Notes under the pieces: generated by a model
What the model was told of the DNA's origin: nothing
The model's database searches: none
The model's input: the letters and a program-made list of their open reading frames with translations, nothing else
Part shown: piece by piece, positions 45,383 through 54,473 of the stretch
How positions within the stretch are numbered: the stretch's first letter is position 1
Layout of the letters: every line of letters begins with the position of its first letter
DNA from: Flagellimonas eckloniae
Lineage (GTDB): Bacteria > Bacteroidota > Bacteroidia > Flavobacteriales > Flavobacteriaceae
Reading direction: 5' to 3'
Assembly: GCF_001413955.1 (NCBI RefSeq)
Contig: NZ_LCTZ01000002.1
Span: 558,001 to 622,000 of the forward strand
DNA length: 64,000 nucleotides
Position numbers and translations under genes: made by a program

Positions 45383-46609
45383 ATGAAAAGAATTTTGGTT
45401 TTGGTCTGCTCTCTATCGTTGCTATTTTTTTCATGTAAAGAAGAAAAGAAGCAGCTTGCAATTGGGGATTGGTGGGGTAAGATGGATGTTTCATCCAGTA
45501 AAATACTTCCCTTTACATTCAAAGTTTTGGAAAACCATAATGGAGAGTTAACTATTGAAATCTACAATTCCAATGAAGTGGTCATTGTTGATGAAATTGA
45601 AATCTACAATGATTCCATACGTATTAAAATGCCAATTTTTGAAGGATATGTATTGGGCACTTTTTCGGAGCGCACGATAGAAGGGAATTTTATAAAGGAA
45701 AGTTTAAATCGTGTGGTGCCTTTTTATGCGAGTTATGGAAAACGAGACCGATTTGAGGTAAAATCAGATGCAAAGACCAATGTTTCTGGAGTTTGGGAGG
45801 CCCATTTTGATGATGGGGATAATGGAGAATATCCTGCAAAAGGTATTTTTATACAGCAAAACAATAGGGTTACAGGTACGTTCCGAACCGAGACAGGGGA
45901 TTACCGATATTTGGAAGGTGTTGTAGATGGAGATTCATTAAACCTTTCAACTTTTGATGGAGCTCATGTTTTTCTGTTTACTGCCAAGGTCACGGATAGT
46001 ACTTTGAATGGCTATTTCTATTCAGGAAATCATTATGCAGAAAAATTTGTTGCAAAACGGAACGAAGCTTTTGAATTATCGGACGCAAGTACATTAACTT
46101 TTTTAAAAGAAGGCTACCATAAAATAGATTTTTCATTTCCTGATGAGAATGGTACTATGATTAGTTTGTCAGATGCTAGATTTAAGGATAAAGTGGTATT
46201 GGCACAAATTATGGGTACATGGTGCCCCAATTGTCTGGATGAAACAAAGTTTTATGTGAACTATATGAAAGATCATTCCATGGAAGATGTAGAGTTTGTT
46301 GCATTGGCATTTGAATATGCAAAAACAAAGGAAAAAGCATTCGAGGGAATAAAAAGACTTAAAAATAGAGTAGGGGTCGAGTATCCAATAGTATTGGCTC
46401 AATATGGAACTTCCGATAAGAAAATTGCCAATGAAAAACTACCCATGTTAAACCATGTTATCTCGTATCCAACTACAATTTATATAGATAAAAAAGGTGA
46501 CGTACAAAAAATCCATACGGGTTTCAACGGTCCGGCGACTGGTGACAAACATGAAGAATTCAAAAAAGAGTTTGATGAGACAATGAAACTCTTACGAAGC
46601 AAGAAATAA
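45383..46609 (+). CDS. TlpA-family disulfide reductase lipoprotein
   Basis: A 408-residue predicted lipoprotein (MKRILVLVCSLSLLFFSCKE, Cys18). The first 240 residues form two beta-rich regions (for example GVWEAHFDDGDNGEYPAKGI then FIQQNN), and the C-terminal thioredoxin domain (about 245-400) carries an intact active site LAQIMGTWCPNCLDETKFY and a cis-Pro region SYPTTIYIDKKGDVQKIHTG. It is therefore probably an active periplasmic thiol-disulfide reductase, unlike the redoxin-like lipoprotein at 38.1-39.5 kb. The start is moved from TTG at 45377 to ATG at 45383. Confidence 0.88.
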   Translation: MKRILVLVCSLSLLFFSCKEEKKQLAIGDWWGKMDVSSSKILPFTFKVLENHNGELTIEIYNSNEVVIVDEIEIYNDSIRIKMPIFEGYVLGTFSERTIEGNFIKESLNRVVPFYASYGKRDRFEVKSDAKTNVSGVWEAHFDDGDNGEYPAKGIFIQQNNRVTGTFRTETGDYRYLEGVVDGDSLNLSTFDGAHVFLFTAKVTDSTLNGYFYSGNHYAEKFVAKRNEAFELSDASTLTFLKEGYHKIDFSFPDENGTMISLSDARFKDKVVLAQIMGTWCPNCLDETKFYVNYMKDHSMEDVEFVALAFEYAKTKEKAFEGIKRLKNRVGVEYPIVLAQYGTSDKKIANEKLPMLNHVISYPTTIYIDKKGDVQKIHTGFNGPATGDKHEEFKKEFDETMKLLRSKK

Positions 46610-46617
46610 GGAGGTAA

Positions 46618-47736
46618 TCAAATAATTGTTGACTTGCCTAAATCGATATTTTCGTCGTTAATATTAATGTCGTCCTCGCTATCCACAATATTATCAGCAA
46701 TAAAATCTCCCACCTGATTGGTGCCGTACTTACTGGAAGCATCCAAATCTGGGGTTACAATGCCTTTTTTTAAGGATTTGCCAACCGCTTCTCGTACTGC
46801 CATTGCCTCTTCAAAAAGCTTGAAATGTTCCAAAAACATGGCTGCTGAAAGTATAGATGCAATCGGATTGGCAATATCTTTTCCCTTAGCTTGCGGGTAT
46901 GAGCCATGAATAGGTTCAAACATGGCACTTTCGCTTCCAACGGATGCAGAGGCCAATAAACCAATAGAGCCACCAATTACACTTCCTTCATCAGAAATAA
47001 TATCACCAAACATATTTTCTGTAAGGATGACATCAAACTGACTGGGGTTTAAAATAATCTGCATGGCCGCATTGTCAACAAAAAGAAAATCCAAGGCGAC
47101 ATCAGGATAACTTTCACCAATTTTAGCCACAACCTTTCGCCATAATCTGGAAGATTCCAAAACATTGGCCTTATCAATCAAAGTAAGTTTGTTTTTTCTA
47201 TTTTTTGCTGCCTTAAAAGCTAAATGGGCTATACGACTTATTTCTTTTTCTGAATACTCGCAAAGGTCGGAGGCTACTGTACCTTCATCGTTCAATTTTT
47301 TTTCACCAAAATAGATTCCTCCTGTCAATTCCCTATAAATAGTGAAATCGGTACCAGCGATAATATCTTTTTTTAATGGAGAATTGTCAATTAAAGTAGG
47401 AAAAATTTGAACGGGTCTAATATTTGCGAAAAGTCCAAGTTCTTTGCGCAATGCCAATAAGCCTTGTTCTGGTCTTATTTTGGAATTTGGATCATTATCA
47501 TATTTTGGGTCTCCAATTGCTCCAAACAATACAGCATCTGCTTCCTTGCATAGTTTCAGTGTGGCATCTGGAAGTGGATTTCCTTTTTTATGGATTGCAA
47601 TCGCCCCAACCAATGCTTCTTTATAGGTGAAATTATGGTTAAAGGTTTCTTCAACGGCCTGAAGACATTTTACCGCCTGTTTCAATACTTCTGGTCCAAC
47701 ACCATCCCCAGGGAGTAAAGCTATATTGAGATTCAT
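46618..47736 (-). CDS. leuB: 3-isopropylmalate dehydrogenase
   Basis: Third enzyme of leucine synthesis: oxidises and decarboxylates 3-isopropylmalate with NAD+. The 372-residue protein starts MNLNIALLPGDGVGPEVLKQ and has GAIGDPKYDND, LALRKELGLFANIRP, the substrate motif FTIYRELTGGIYFGEK, and FEPIHGSYPQAKGKDIANPI near the C terminus. It lies 33 nt downstream of leuA in one operon. Convergent with the TlpA gene. Confidence 0.96.
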   Translation of the reverse strand: MNLNIALLPGDGVGPEVLKQAVKCLQAVEETFNHNFTYKEALVGAIAIHKKGNPLPDATLKLCKEADAVLFGAIGDPKYDNDPNSKIRPEQGLLALRKELGLFANIRPVQIFPTLIDNSPLKKDIIAGTDFTIYRELTGGIYFGEKKLNDEGTVASDLCEYSEKEISRIAHLAFKAAKNRKNKLTLIDKANVLESSRLWRKVVAKIGESYPDVALDFLFVDNAAMQIILNPSQFDVILTENMFGDIISDEGSVIGGSIGLLASASVGSESAMFEPIHGSYPQAKGKDIANPIASILSAAMFLEHFKLFEEAMAVREAVGKSLKKGIVTPDLDASSKYGTNQVGDFIADNIVDSEDDININDENIDLGKSTII

Positions 47737-47769
47737 TAAAGTCTCATTTGAAGTTTAAGAACAGAATAA

Positions 47770-48942
47770 CTATGCCAAACTTTCGATGGTGATATCACAG
47801 GTATCAATAATTTGATGAATATCCTCATCCAAAATTTCCTTTTTCTGATCAGCAAATTTTAGGAAGTTTTCATAAACCACATCCAATTGTAACTTGGTTA
47901 GTTCGTATCCTACATTTTTTGCTCTATATGCCAAAGCTGCACGGCCACTTCTGGCTGTAAGTACAATGGAAGATTCGCTTACACCAACATCCTTTGGATC
48001 CATAATTTCATAGGTTTCACGCTGTTTGATAACCCCATCTTGATGTATTCCTGAGCTATGGGCAAAGGCATTGGAACCAACTATAGCTTTATTTGGCTGT
48101 ACCGGCATTCCCATTTTTTGTGATACCATCTGACTGGTATCCAAAAGAAGTGTGCTGTTTACGTTTGTATCTAAATTTAAATAAGGGTGTTGTCTTAAGA
48201 TCATGACTACCTCTTCTAAAGAAGTGTTTCCAGCACGTTCTCCAATACCGTTTATGGTACATTCAATTTGTCTGGCACCATTTACTACTCCTGCAATGGA
48301 ATTAGCAGTTGCCAAACCTAAATCATTATGACAGTGACACGAAAGTATGGCCTTTTCTATTCCCTTGACATTTTCTTTTAAATACTTCATTTTTGCTCCA
48401 TATTCTTCTGGTAAGCAATATCCAGTAGTGTCCGGAATATTAAGAACAGTGGCACCAGCTTTTACTACAGCTTCGCAGACTTGCGCCAAGAACTCATTAT
48501 CCGTACGTCCTGCGTCTTCCGCATAAAACTCCACATCTTCCACAAAAGACTTTGCATAAGTAACGGCCTCAACTGCGCGCTCAATGATTTTATCTCGGGT
48601 GGTGTTAAACTTATATTTTATGTGGGAATCTGAAGTGCCAATGCCAGTATGTATTCTTGGTCTTTTGGCAATCTTAATAGCTTCAGCGGCAACTTCTATA
48701 TCTTTCTTAACGGCCCTGGTCAAACCACAGACCGTTGCATTTTTGACCAATTTTGCGATTTCATGAACAGATTTAAAGTCTCCAGGACTTGAAATAGGAA
48801 AGCCTGCTTCAATAACATCGACTCCAAGTTGATCTAAACGCTCAGCTATGACCAATTTTTGAGTCGTATCCAACTTACAACCAGGGACCTGTTCACCATC
48901 CCTAAGTGTAGTATCAAAAATTTGTACCTTATCTTTACTCAT
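47770..48942 (-). CDS. leuA: 2-isopropylmalate synthase, short form
   Basis: First committed enzyme of leucine synthesis, condensing acetyl-CoA with 2-ketoisovalerate. The 390-residue protein has the HMG-CoA-lyase-like TIM barrel: [20 protein letters not shown] (catalytic DxTLRDGEQ), [13 protein letters not shown] and the metal-binding [20 protein letters not shown]. It ends at about the length of the catalytic and linker parts; the C-terminal leucine-binding regulatory domain of 500-residue LeuA is absent, so feedback inhibition by that route is unlikely. Start 48942 ([12 protein letters not shown]) is preferred. leuC and leuD are not adjacent. Confidence 0.92.
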   Translation of the reverse strand: MSKDKVQIFDTTLRDGEQVPGCKLDTTQKLVIAERLDQLGVDVIEAGFPISSPGDFKSVHEIAKLVKNATVCGLTRAVKKDIEVAAEAIKIAKRPRIHTGIGTSDSHIKYKFNTTRDKIIERAVEAVTYAKSFVEDVEFYAEDAGRTDNEFLAQVCEAVVKAGATVLNIPDTTGYCLPEEYGAKMKYLKENVKGIEKAILSCHCHNDLGLATANSIAGVVNGARQIECTINGIGERAGNTSLEEVVMILRQHPYLNLDTNVNSTLLLDTSQMVSQKMGMPVQPNKAIVGSNAFAHSSGIHQDGVIKQRETYEIMDPKDVGVSESSIVLTARSGRAALAYRAKNVGYELTKLQLDVVYENFLKFADQKKEILDEDIHQIIDTCDITIESLA

Positions 48943-49088
48943 TATTTTAGTCAATTTATTCTAAGCTATACGAAGATATGGTAGGAGTTTTCAAGAACTA
49001 AAAAATGATAAAAATCATTACAACGTTAAATTGTATTTCATAGTATTTAAATGTCTGAATTACAATTATTTAAATTATATATTTTACG

Positions 49089-50633
49089 ATGACAAATGCC
49101 CATAAGGACACCTTATTTGTACTGATTAAGTCGCTTTCCAAATCAGAGAAACGTCAGTTTAAACTCTATGTTGGTCGTCTTGGGGTAAATACAGATGCTA
49201 AATTCCTGGCACTTTTTAACCTTATGGATAAGATGCGGATGTATGACGAACGACAAATTTTGGATAGCGGAATTGTAAAAAAAGCGCAACTATCCAACTT
49301 AAAGGCACATCTCTACAAACAAATACTTGTAAGCTTGCGATTGAACCCTGTAAATCAAAATATTCGGGTTCAAATACGGGAACAATTGGATTTTGCCACA
49401 ATCCTTTATCAAAAGGGGCTGTATAAGCAAAGTTTGAAAATTTTGGACAAGGCCAAAAATTTTGCGATTGAGAATGAGGAAAAGAATGTGGCTTATGAAA
49501 TTGTGGAACTCGAAAAAATAATTGAGACACAATATATTACCAGAAGTATTCCTGATCGGGCGGATGAGCTTTCGGTGCAAGCAAAAGAACTTTCGGCACA
49601 TAATGTAATGACAAGCAAGCTTTCCAATTTGTCTTTGCAGTTGTATGGAATGATGCTGAAAGTAGGTTATGTACGGAATGATGAAGATTTAAGAAGCGTA
49701 AAAGATTATTTTGAGAAGCACATGCCCGCCTACAATCTGGATGATTTGGGCTTTCGCGAAAAATTATGGCTCTATAAAGCTCATTTATGGTATAGTTTTC
49801 TAACCCAAGATTTTTTATCCTCTTATAAATATGCAAGTAAATGGGTAGATCTTTTCTATGACAATGAAGAAATGATTGCTTTGAACCCTGTTTTCTTTTT
49901 AAAGGGGAATCATTATTTATTGGAATCTCAGTTTTTTGTAAAATATAGATCTCAGTTCAAGGAGACCTTAGAGCGAATGGAAGCGCAAGTTGGTAGCCCT
50001 AAGTTTCCTCAGAATGATAATATAGCTTCGCTTGCGTTTTTATACATCAATTCAAACAAATTAAACCTTCATTTTTTAGAGGGCACCTTCAATAAAGGAC
50101 TGTATTTAGTTAATATTATTGAGTACGGAATCAAAAAACACAAGGATAGGATTGATGAGCACCATATCATGCTTCTATATTATAAGATTGCATGTCTTTA
50201 TTTTGGAAATGGGGATAATAAAAATTGCATTGTCTATCTAAAGAAAATCATTTCGAATAAAAACTTAAAAATGCGCGAGGATCTGATGTGTTTTGCCCGT
50301 GTATTGAGCCTCGTTGCACATTATGAGGCAGGAATGGACTATCACCTGGAAGTACAGCTTAAAAGCACCTACAAGTTCTTATTGAAAATGAACGACTTGC
50401 ATGCAGTTCAAAAAGAGATGATAAAGTTTTTACGTAGTCTTGGTGACATATACCCGAATGAACTTAGAAATGAATTTCAAAAGCTCTATAACGAGCTCAA
50501 GAAATATGAGAACCATCCATACGAAAAAAGAGCTTTTTTGTATTTGGATATTCTTTCCTGGTTGGAAAGCCATTTAGAAAATAAACCTGTTGGACAGATT
50601 ATACGAGAAAAGGCGTTGGCGATTACCCGTTAG
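49089..50633 (+). CDS. Conserved helical-repeat protein of unknown function
   Basis: A 514-residue cytosolic protein, helical throughout and probably TPR-like: LDFATILYQKGLYKQSLKIL, then DKAKNFAIENEEKN and YKIACLYFGNGDNKNCIVYL. The N terminus TLFVLIKSLSKSEKRQFKLY is conserved-looking in Bacteroidota homologues known only as hypothetical proteins. It has no signal peptide or membrane segment. Upstream is a TATATTTT-like -7 box (7 of 8) within 15 nt of the ATG. Its stop overlaps that of the convergent pseudouridine synthase by 4 nt. Function unknown. Confidence 0.75.
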   Translation: MTNAHKDTLFVLIKSLSKSEKRQFKLYVGRLGVNTDAKFLALFNLMDKMRMYDERQILDSGIVKKAQLSNLKAHLYKQILVSLRLNPVNQNIRVQIREQLDFATILYQKGLYKQSLKILDKAKNFAIENEEKNVAYEIVELEKIIETQYITRSIPDRADELSVQAKELSAHNVMTSKLSNLSLQLYGMMLKVGYVRNDEDLRSVKDYFEKHMPAYNLDDLGFREKLWLYKAHLWYSFLTQDFLSSYKYASKWVDLFYDNEEMIALNPVFFLKGNHYLLESQFFVKYRSQFKETLERMEAQVGSPKFPQNDNIASLAFLYINSNKLNLHFLEGTFNKGLYLVNIIEYGIKKHKDRIDEHHIMLLYYKIACLYFGNGDNKNCIVYLKKIISNKNLKMREDLMCFARVLSLVAHYEAGMDYHLEVQLKSTYKFLLKMNDLHAVQKEMIKFLRSLGDIYPNELRNEFQKLYNELKKYENHPYEKRAFLYLDILSWLESHLENKPVGQIIREKALAITR

Positions 50634-51340
50634 CGACATGCATTCCAAATAGCATCATTTGGTGGGTTGGCAACTAAAGTCAACAATTCTTTTTTTACGG
50701 GGTGTTCAAGTTCAAGACTTCTCGCATGTAAATGTATCCCCCCATTTTTGTTGCTTCTATCCGCGCCATATTTTAAATCCCCTTTTATAAAGCAACCCAT
50801 AGTGGCCAACTGAGCTCTAATTTGGTGGTGTCTTCCTGTTTGTAAATCAATTTCCAAGAGGAAATAATTGTCCATTTTTTTTAGAATTCTATATTCCAGA
50901 ACAGCCTTTTTACTATTTTGAATCTCTTTTTTATAGGCGTAAGATTTGTTTTGCTTTGGATTCCGAACCAGCCAATGCGTTAAAACTCCATGTTCGTTTT
51001 CTGGAGCTTTTTTTACAACTGCCCAATAGGTCTTTTTAGGTTTTCCTTCTGAAAACATCTTGTTTAGGCGCGGCAGTGCTTTAGAAGTTTTGGCAAACAG
51101 CACAATTCCGGAAGTGGGCCTATCCAATCTATGCACAACACCTAAATAAACATTACCTGGTTTGTTATATTTTTCTTTGAGGGCCTGTTTTACTACTTCA
51201 CTCAGTGGTTTATCCCCGGTTTTATCCCCTTGAACAATATCCCCAGATCTTTTATTGATTACAATAAGGTGGTTGTCTTCGTATAGCACTTCAATGTTGG
51301 AAGGATTTGAATGTAGGGTTTTATCAGCCAATGGAATCAA
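50630..51340 (-). CDS. RluA-family pseudouridine synthase
   Basis: Isomerises specific uridines in RNA. The 236-residue protein has the RluA catalytic motif [20 protein letters not shown] with the essential Asp, the N-terminal [20 protein letters not shown] and [20 protein letters not shown] near the C terminus. It has no S4 domain, consistent with the short TruC/RluA-like group. The target (rRNA or tRNA) is not predictable. It overlaps panB by 4 nt (ATGA). Confidence 0.92.
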   Translation of the reverse strand: MIPLADKTLHSNPSNIEVLYEDNHLIVINKRSGDIVQGDKTGDKPLSEVVKQALKEKYNKPGNVYLGVVHRLDRPTSGIVLFAKTSKALPRLNKMFSEGKPKKTYWAVVKKAPENEHGVLTHWLVRNPKQNKSYAYKKEIQNSKKAVLEYRILKKMDNYFLLEIDLQTGRHHQIRAQLATMGCFIKGDLKYGADRSNKNGGIHLHARSLELEHPVKKELLTLVANPPNDAIWNACR

Positions 51341-52155
51341 TATTGCTCATCTTCATTAGGGAAATCCTTGCTCTTAACGTCGTCAACATATTGGGAGATA
51401 GCGCTACTCATTTCCTCATATAAGTTCATATACCTGCGGAGAAACCTGGGATTAAACTCATGTGTCATCCCTAGCAGGTCATGTACTACCAATACTTGCC
51501 CATCAACTCCATTTCCAGCGCCAATTCCAATAATGGGAATCGATACACTTTCAGCTACTTCTTTAGCCAGTTTTGCAGGTATTTTTTCCAATACAATTCC
51601 AAAACATCCCAATTCTTCCAACATTTTGGCATCCTCTTTAAGTTTTTTTGCTTCCGCCTCCTCTTTGGCCCTAACAGTATATGTTCCGAATTTATAAATA
51701 GATTGGGGAGTGAGTCCCAAATGCCCCATTACAGGAATGCCTGCCTGCAGAATACGTTTAACAGATTCTTGAATTTCTTCCCCACCCTCAACTTTTACGG
51801 CATGTCCTCCACTTTCTTTCATAATTCGGATGGCTGAACGCAAAGCTTCCTTGGAATCACTTTGATAACTACCAAAAGGAATATCAACAACGACCAAAGC
51901 TCGTTTTGCGGCTCTTACCACGGAACTTGCATGATAAATCATTTGGTCTAAGGTAATGGGTAAAGTGGTTTCATGCCCTGCAATGACATTACTGGCAGAA
52001 TCTCCAACTAAAATCACATCTACATTTGCAGCATCAACAATTTTGGCCATGGAGTAATCGTATGAGGTAAGCATGGAAATTTTCTCCCCATTTTGCTTCA
52101 TCTCTATTAAGGACTTAACGGTTACCCTTTTGTACTCTTTTTTTGCAACTGACAT
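51337..52155 (-). CDS. panB: 3-methyl-2-oxobutanoate hydroxymethyltransferase
   Basis: First enzyme of pantothenate synthesis, adding a hydroxymethyl group from methylene-THF to 2-ketoisovalerate. The 272-residue protein has [49 protein letters not shown], and [20 protein letters not shown], all diagnostic. It shares its substrate 2-ketoisovalerate with LeuA in the neighbouring operon and feeds the CoA pathway whose later genes (coaBC, coaE) are also in this window. A TACATTTA box lies upstream. Confidence 0.96.
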   Translation of the reverse strand: MSVAKKEYKRVTVKSLIEMKQNGEKISMLTSYDYSMAKIVDAANVDVILVGDSASNVIAGHETTLPITLDQMIYHASSVVRAAKRALVVVDIPFGSYQSDSKEALRSAIRIMKESGGHAVKVEGGEEIQESVKRILQAGIPVMGHLGLTPQSIYKFGTYTVRAKEEAEAKKLKEDAKMLEELGCFGIVLEKIPAKLAKEVAESVSIPIIGIGAGNGVDGQVLVVHDLLGMTHEFNPRFLRRYMNLYEEMSSAISQYVDDVKSKDFPNEDEQY

Positions 52156-52225
52156 TATGGTTTGCTTTTGATGGCTAAATGTAAGCAGATTTGTTTAAAT
52201 TAGATTCAAATCAAAAAACATCAAA

Positions 52226-52699
52226 ATGAAATACGTAACACTTTTTTTATTACTACTCGTTTTCAATGTCAATGCACAGGGCCCTAACCCTCCAGAAGAG
52301 GATAAGCTGGCCGTTAAACAAGTTATTGTGGATTTCTTCGATGGATTTCACAAACAGGATTCAATTGCCATGAGCAGTCTTGTTACAGATAATGTTGTTT
52401 TGCAGACAACAGCAAGAAACAAGAAGGGAGAAACCTTGTTTAAAACAGAGAAATTTGAAAAACTTATAACCTCCATTACCAGTATCCCGGACAGTATTGC
52501 CTTTGAAGAAAAATTGACTTCATGGTCTATTCAAGTAGACCGCACAATGGCCAATGCATGGGTAGGCTATGAATTTTGGATTAATGAGAAATTCAGCCAT
52601 TGTGGAATAAATTCTTTTCAACTCATTAATTTTGATGGGGAGTGGAAAATTATTTATTTAATAGATACAAGGGGAAAGGCAGGTTGTCTTGAAGAATAG
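52226..52699 (+). CDS. Exported NTF2-like (SnoaL/DUF4440) protein
   Basis: A 157-residue exported protein: signal peptide MKYVTLFLLLLVFNVNAQ, then an NTF2-like domain: DKLAVKQVIVDFFDGFHKQD, MSSLVTDNVVLQTTARNK, ANAWVGYEFWINEK and FQLINFDGEWKIIYLIDTRG. Such domains bind small ligands or act as simple enzymes; no catalytic residues are evident. The gene is followed after about 90 nt by another exported protein, which has its own -7 box. Confidence 0.8.
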   Translation: MKYVTLFLLLLVFNVNAQGPNPPEEDKLAVKQVIVDFFDGFHKQDSIAMSSLVTDNVVLQTTARNKKGETLFKTEKFEKLITSITSIPDSIAFEEKLTSWSIQVDRTMANAWVGYEFWINEKFSHCGINSFQLINFDGEWKIIYLIDTRGKAGCLEE

Positions 52700-52788
52700 C
52701 TCAAAAAAATAAAATTGTCTCTTTTCGGTTCAAACGCAATATTAGTCCCTAATTTAAGTTTGAAAAAGATACTGATCAAGTGACGATT

Positions 52789-53658
52789 ATGAATTATAGA
52801 CTGCTCTTTTTGGTTTATCTTTTTATACTTAACCTTAGTTGTAAGAAAAATGATGAAAAACAGCTGGTTTTGGTAGCTGAAACCCAAAAAGAAAAGATTC
52901 AAGAAAAGCCAAGAACACTCTATTTACCTGATTTCGGCCTTTACTTAAATAATTGGCCCCAAAATTGGGTATTAGCCAACCATGGTAATGGATGTCAAAC
53001 GGGTAGTAACAGTGTCAGTTTTATTTTTGGTACTACCTATGAAACAGAAGGTATTTTAGAAATAGAGACGGTTGGCGATTTAGGTGAAGATTATTTTTCA
53101 ACTTTTGAGTTAAAGCAACGTAGTCTTTGGGGTGATAAAAAAAGAGTTGACCTCGATTTGGAAACTGTCGACGGGGGCAAGGTGAGGCTTAAATTTCTAA
53201 ACCTTAACAAAAGGTATGAAAAATGGGTTGTTGAAAATGTGGACTGTTTACCTCCTTTTGAAGATGTAATCATAGATGAAGTTACTTTTCCAAGTTTTCC
53301 AATATACGGCCCGCAAAAACAACAACGAATCAATATAATTTTTGATTTTAATATACTATCCTCCACCCGTGATTATCAAATGACCTTCCAAAATCAAACC
53401 TCTAGACTTGGTGTTAGTTGCTCCTTGCGAAATGAAATTAAAGGGAATGTGGAAACATCGATAGGGAAATCTAGTAAAAGGTTTGGTATTGGAGATATTG
53501 TTTACATTGATGCTAAAGAAGAAAATGTAAGTTGGAAAGTGGTACAAGAAAAAGGAAAATTGGTTGTTTTTGAAAAAGAGCATGGAAAGACAAAGACGCT
53601 TTATGAAATTCCAATTTCTGAAGACTATGATTTTACGTTTTATGCCAATGCAGAATAG
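52789..53658 (+). CDS. Lipoprotein of unknown function
   Basis: A 289-residue predicted lipoprotein (MNYRLLFLVYLFILNLSCKK, lipobox LSC). The start at ATG 52789 is preferred to GTG 52780. A perfect -7 box (TAAGTTTG, 52755-52762) gives a leader of about 23 nt. The mature protein contains four Cys including GNGCQTGS and VDCLPPF, and beta-strand-rich patterns such as RINIIFDFNILSSTRDYQMT. I recognise no family. The gap downstream (53659-53810) contains no convincing gene or terminator. Confidence 0.65.
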   Translation: MNYRLLFLVYLFILNLSCKKNDEKQLVLVAETQKEKIQEKPRTLYLPDFGLYLNNWPQNWVLANHGNGCQTGSNSVSFIFGTTYETEGILEIETVGDLGEDYFSTFELKQRSLWGDKKRVDLDLETVDGGKVRLKFLNLNKRYEKWVVENVDCLPPFEDVIIDEVTFPSFPIYGPQKQQRINIIFDFNILSSTRDYQMTFQNQTSRLGVSCSLRNEIKGNVETSIGKSSKRFGIGDIVYIDAKEENVSWKVVQEKGKLVVFEKEHGKTKTLYEIPISEDYDFTFYANAE

Positions 53659-53810
53659 TAATCAGTAAAACACCTCTATCCCTATCTATTAACCGTTTAA
53701 GCAATGCTTTAAGATTCGCTACCGGCTTAATCCTAAAAATAAAAATCAAGGACGTTTTCAAAACATCTTTTCTATTACCTTTTAAATAGCGATTTAAACA
53801 GGTTAAATGA

Positions 53811-54470
53811 TTAATTCGATAAAATTTTAATATCATCAATTAATCGAAGGATTTCATCATTGTTGGTTCCATCATAAACTCCCCGTATTTGTTTGGCCTT
53901 GTCCACAAGTATAAAATTGGGAGTATGGATAAAATCTTGCAACCCACCATCACCTTGGTCCACAACGGCAAAATAGCTTTTACGGGCCAAATTGTATATG
54001 TGCTTTTTGTTGCCAGTAGTTATATTCCATTTAGAATCGATGACGCCTTTGTCAGTTGCATATTTTCTTAAAACTGGAACACTATCCATTTCTGGTGTTA
54101 CGGACATGGATAAAAACATGACATCATCATTGTTCAAGAAAATCTGCTGCAATTTTTCCATGTTGTTTGACATGATAGGACAGATACTTGGGCAGCGGGT
54201 AAAAAAGAAGTCAGTTACATAAATTTTATTGTCATAATCTGACTGTGTAATGATTTCTCCATTCTGATTTGTCAATTTAAAATCAGCTACTGTATGATGG
54301 TTTCCCACATTTTGTAGGCTTACATCCACTAATTCCGGATTAAAATCTTGAGGACTATAAACGGGTAATTCCGAACTTCTTCTTGAAAGGAAGAAAACAA
54401 CAGCCAAAATACCAATTACAGCAAGCGCTATTGGTATTTTGGATGATTTCAACTTTTTAAAGGAGGTCAT
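53811..54470 (-). CDS. SCO1/SenC family copper-chaperone-like protein
   Basis: A 219-residue membrane-anchored protein (TM about 13-30: IALAVIGILAVVFFLS) with a periplasmic thioredoxin-like SCO domain. The copper motif is FFFTRCPSICPIMSNNM (CxxxCP), and the third ligand His is likely the one in FIHTPNFILVD. SCO proteins deliver copper to cytochrome oxidase or act as thiol reductases; no oxidase gene is adjacent. It lies 3 nt downstream of a TPR lipoprotein gene and so belongs to a three-gene unit. Confidence 0.9.
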   Translation of the reverse strand: MTSFKKLKSSKIPIALAVIGILAVVFFLSRRSSELPVYSPQDFNPELVDVSLQNVGNHHTVADFKLTNQNGEIITQSDYDNKIYVTDFFFTRCPSICPIMSNNMEKLQQIFLNNDDVMFLSMSVTPEMDSVPVLRKYATDKGVIDSKWNITTGNKKHIYNLARKSYFAVVDQGDGGLQDFIHTPNFILVDKAKQIRGVYDGTNNDEILRLIDDIKILSN

Positions 54471-54473
54471 TTA

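Noticed and set aside
48943..49088. Leucine attenuator or riboswitch before leuA
   Set aside because: No leader peptide with Leu codons, no paired stems and no T run were found in this AT-rich gap.
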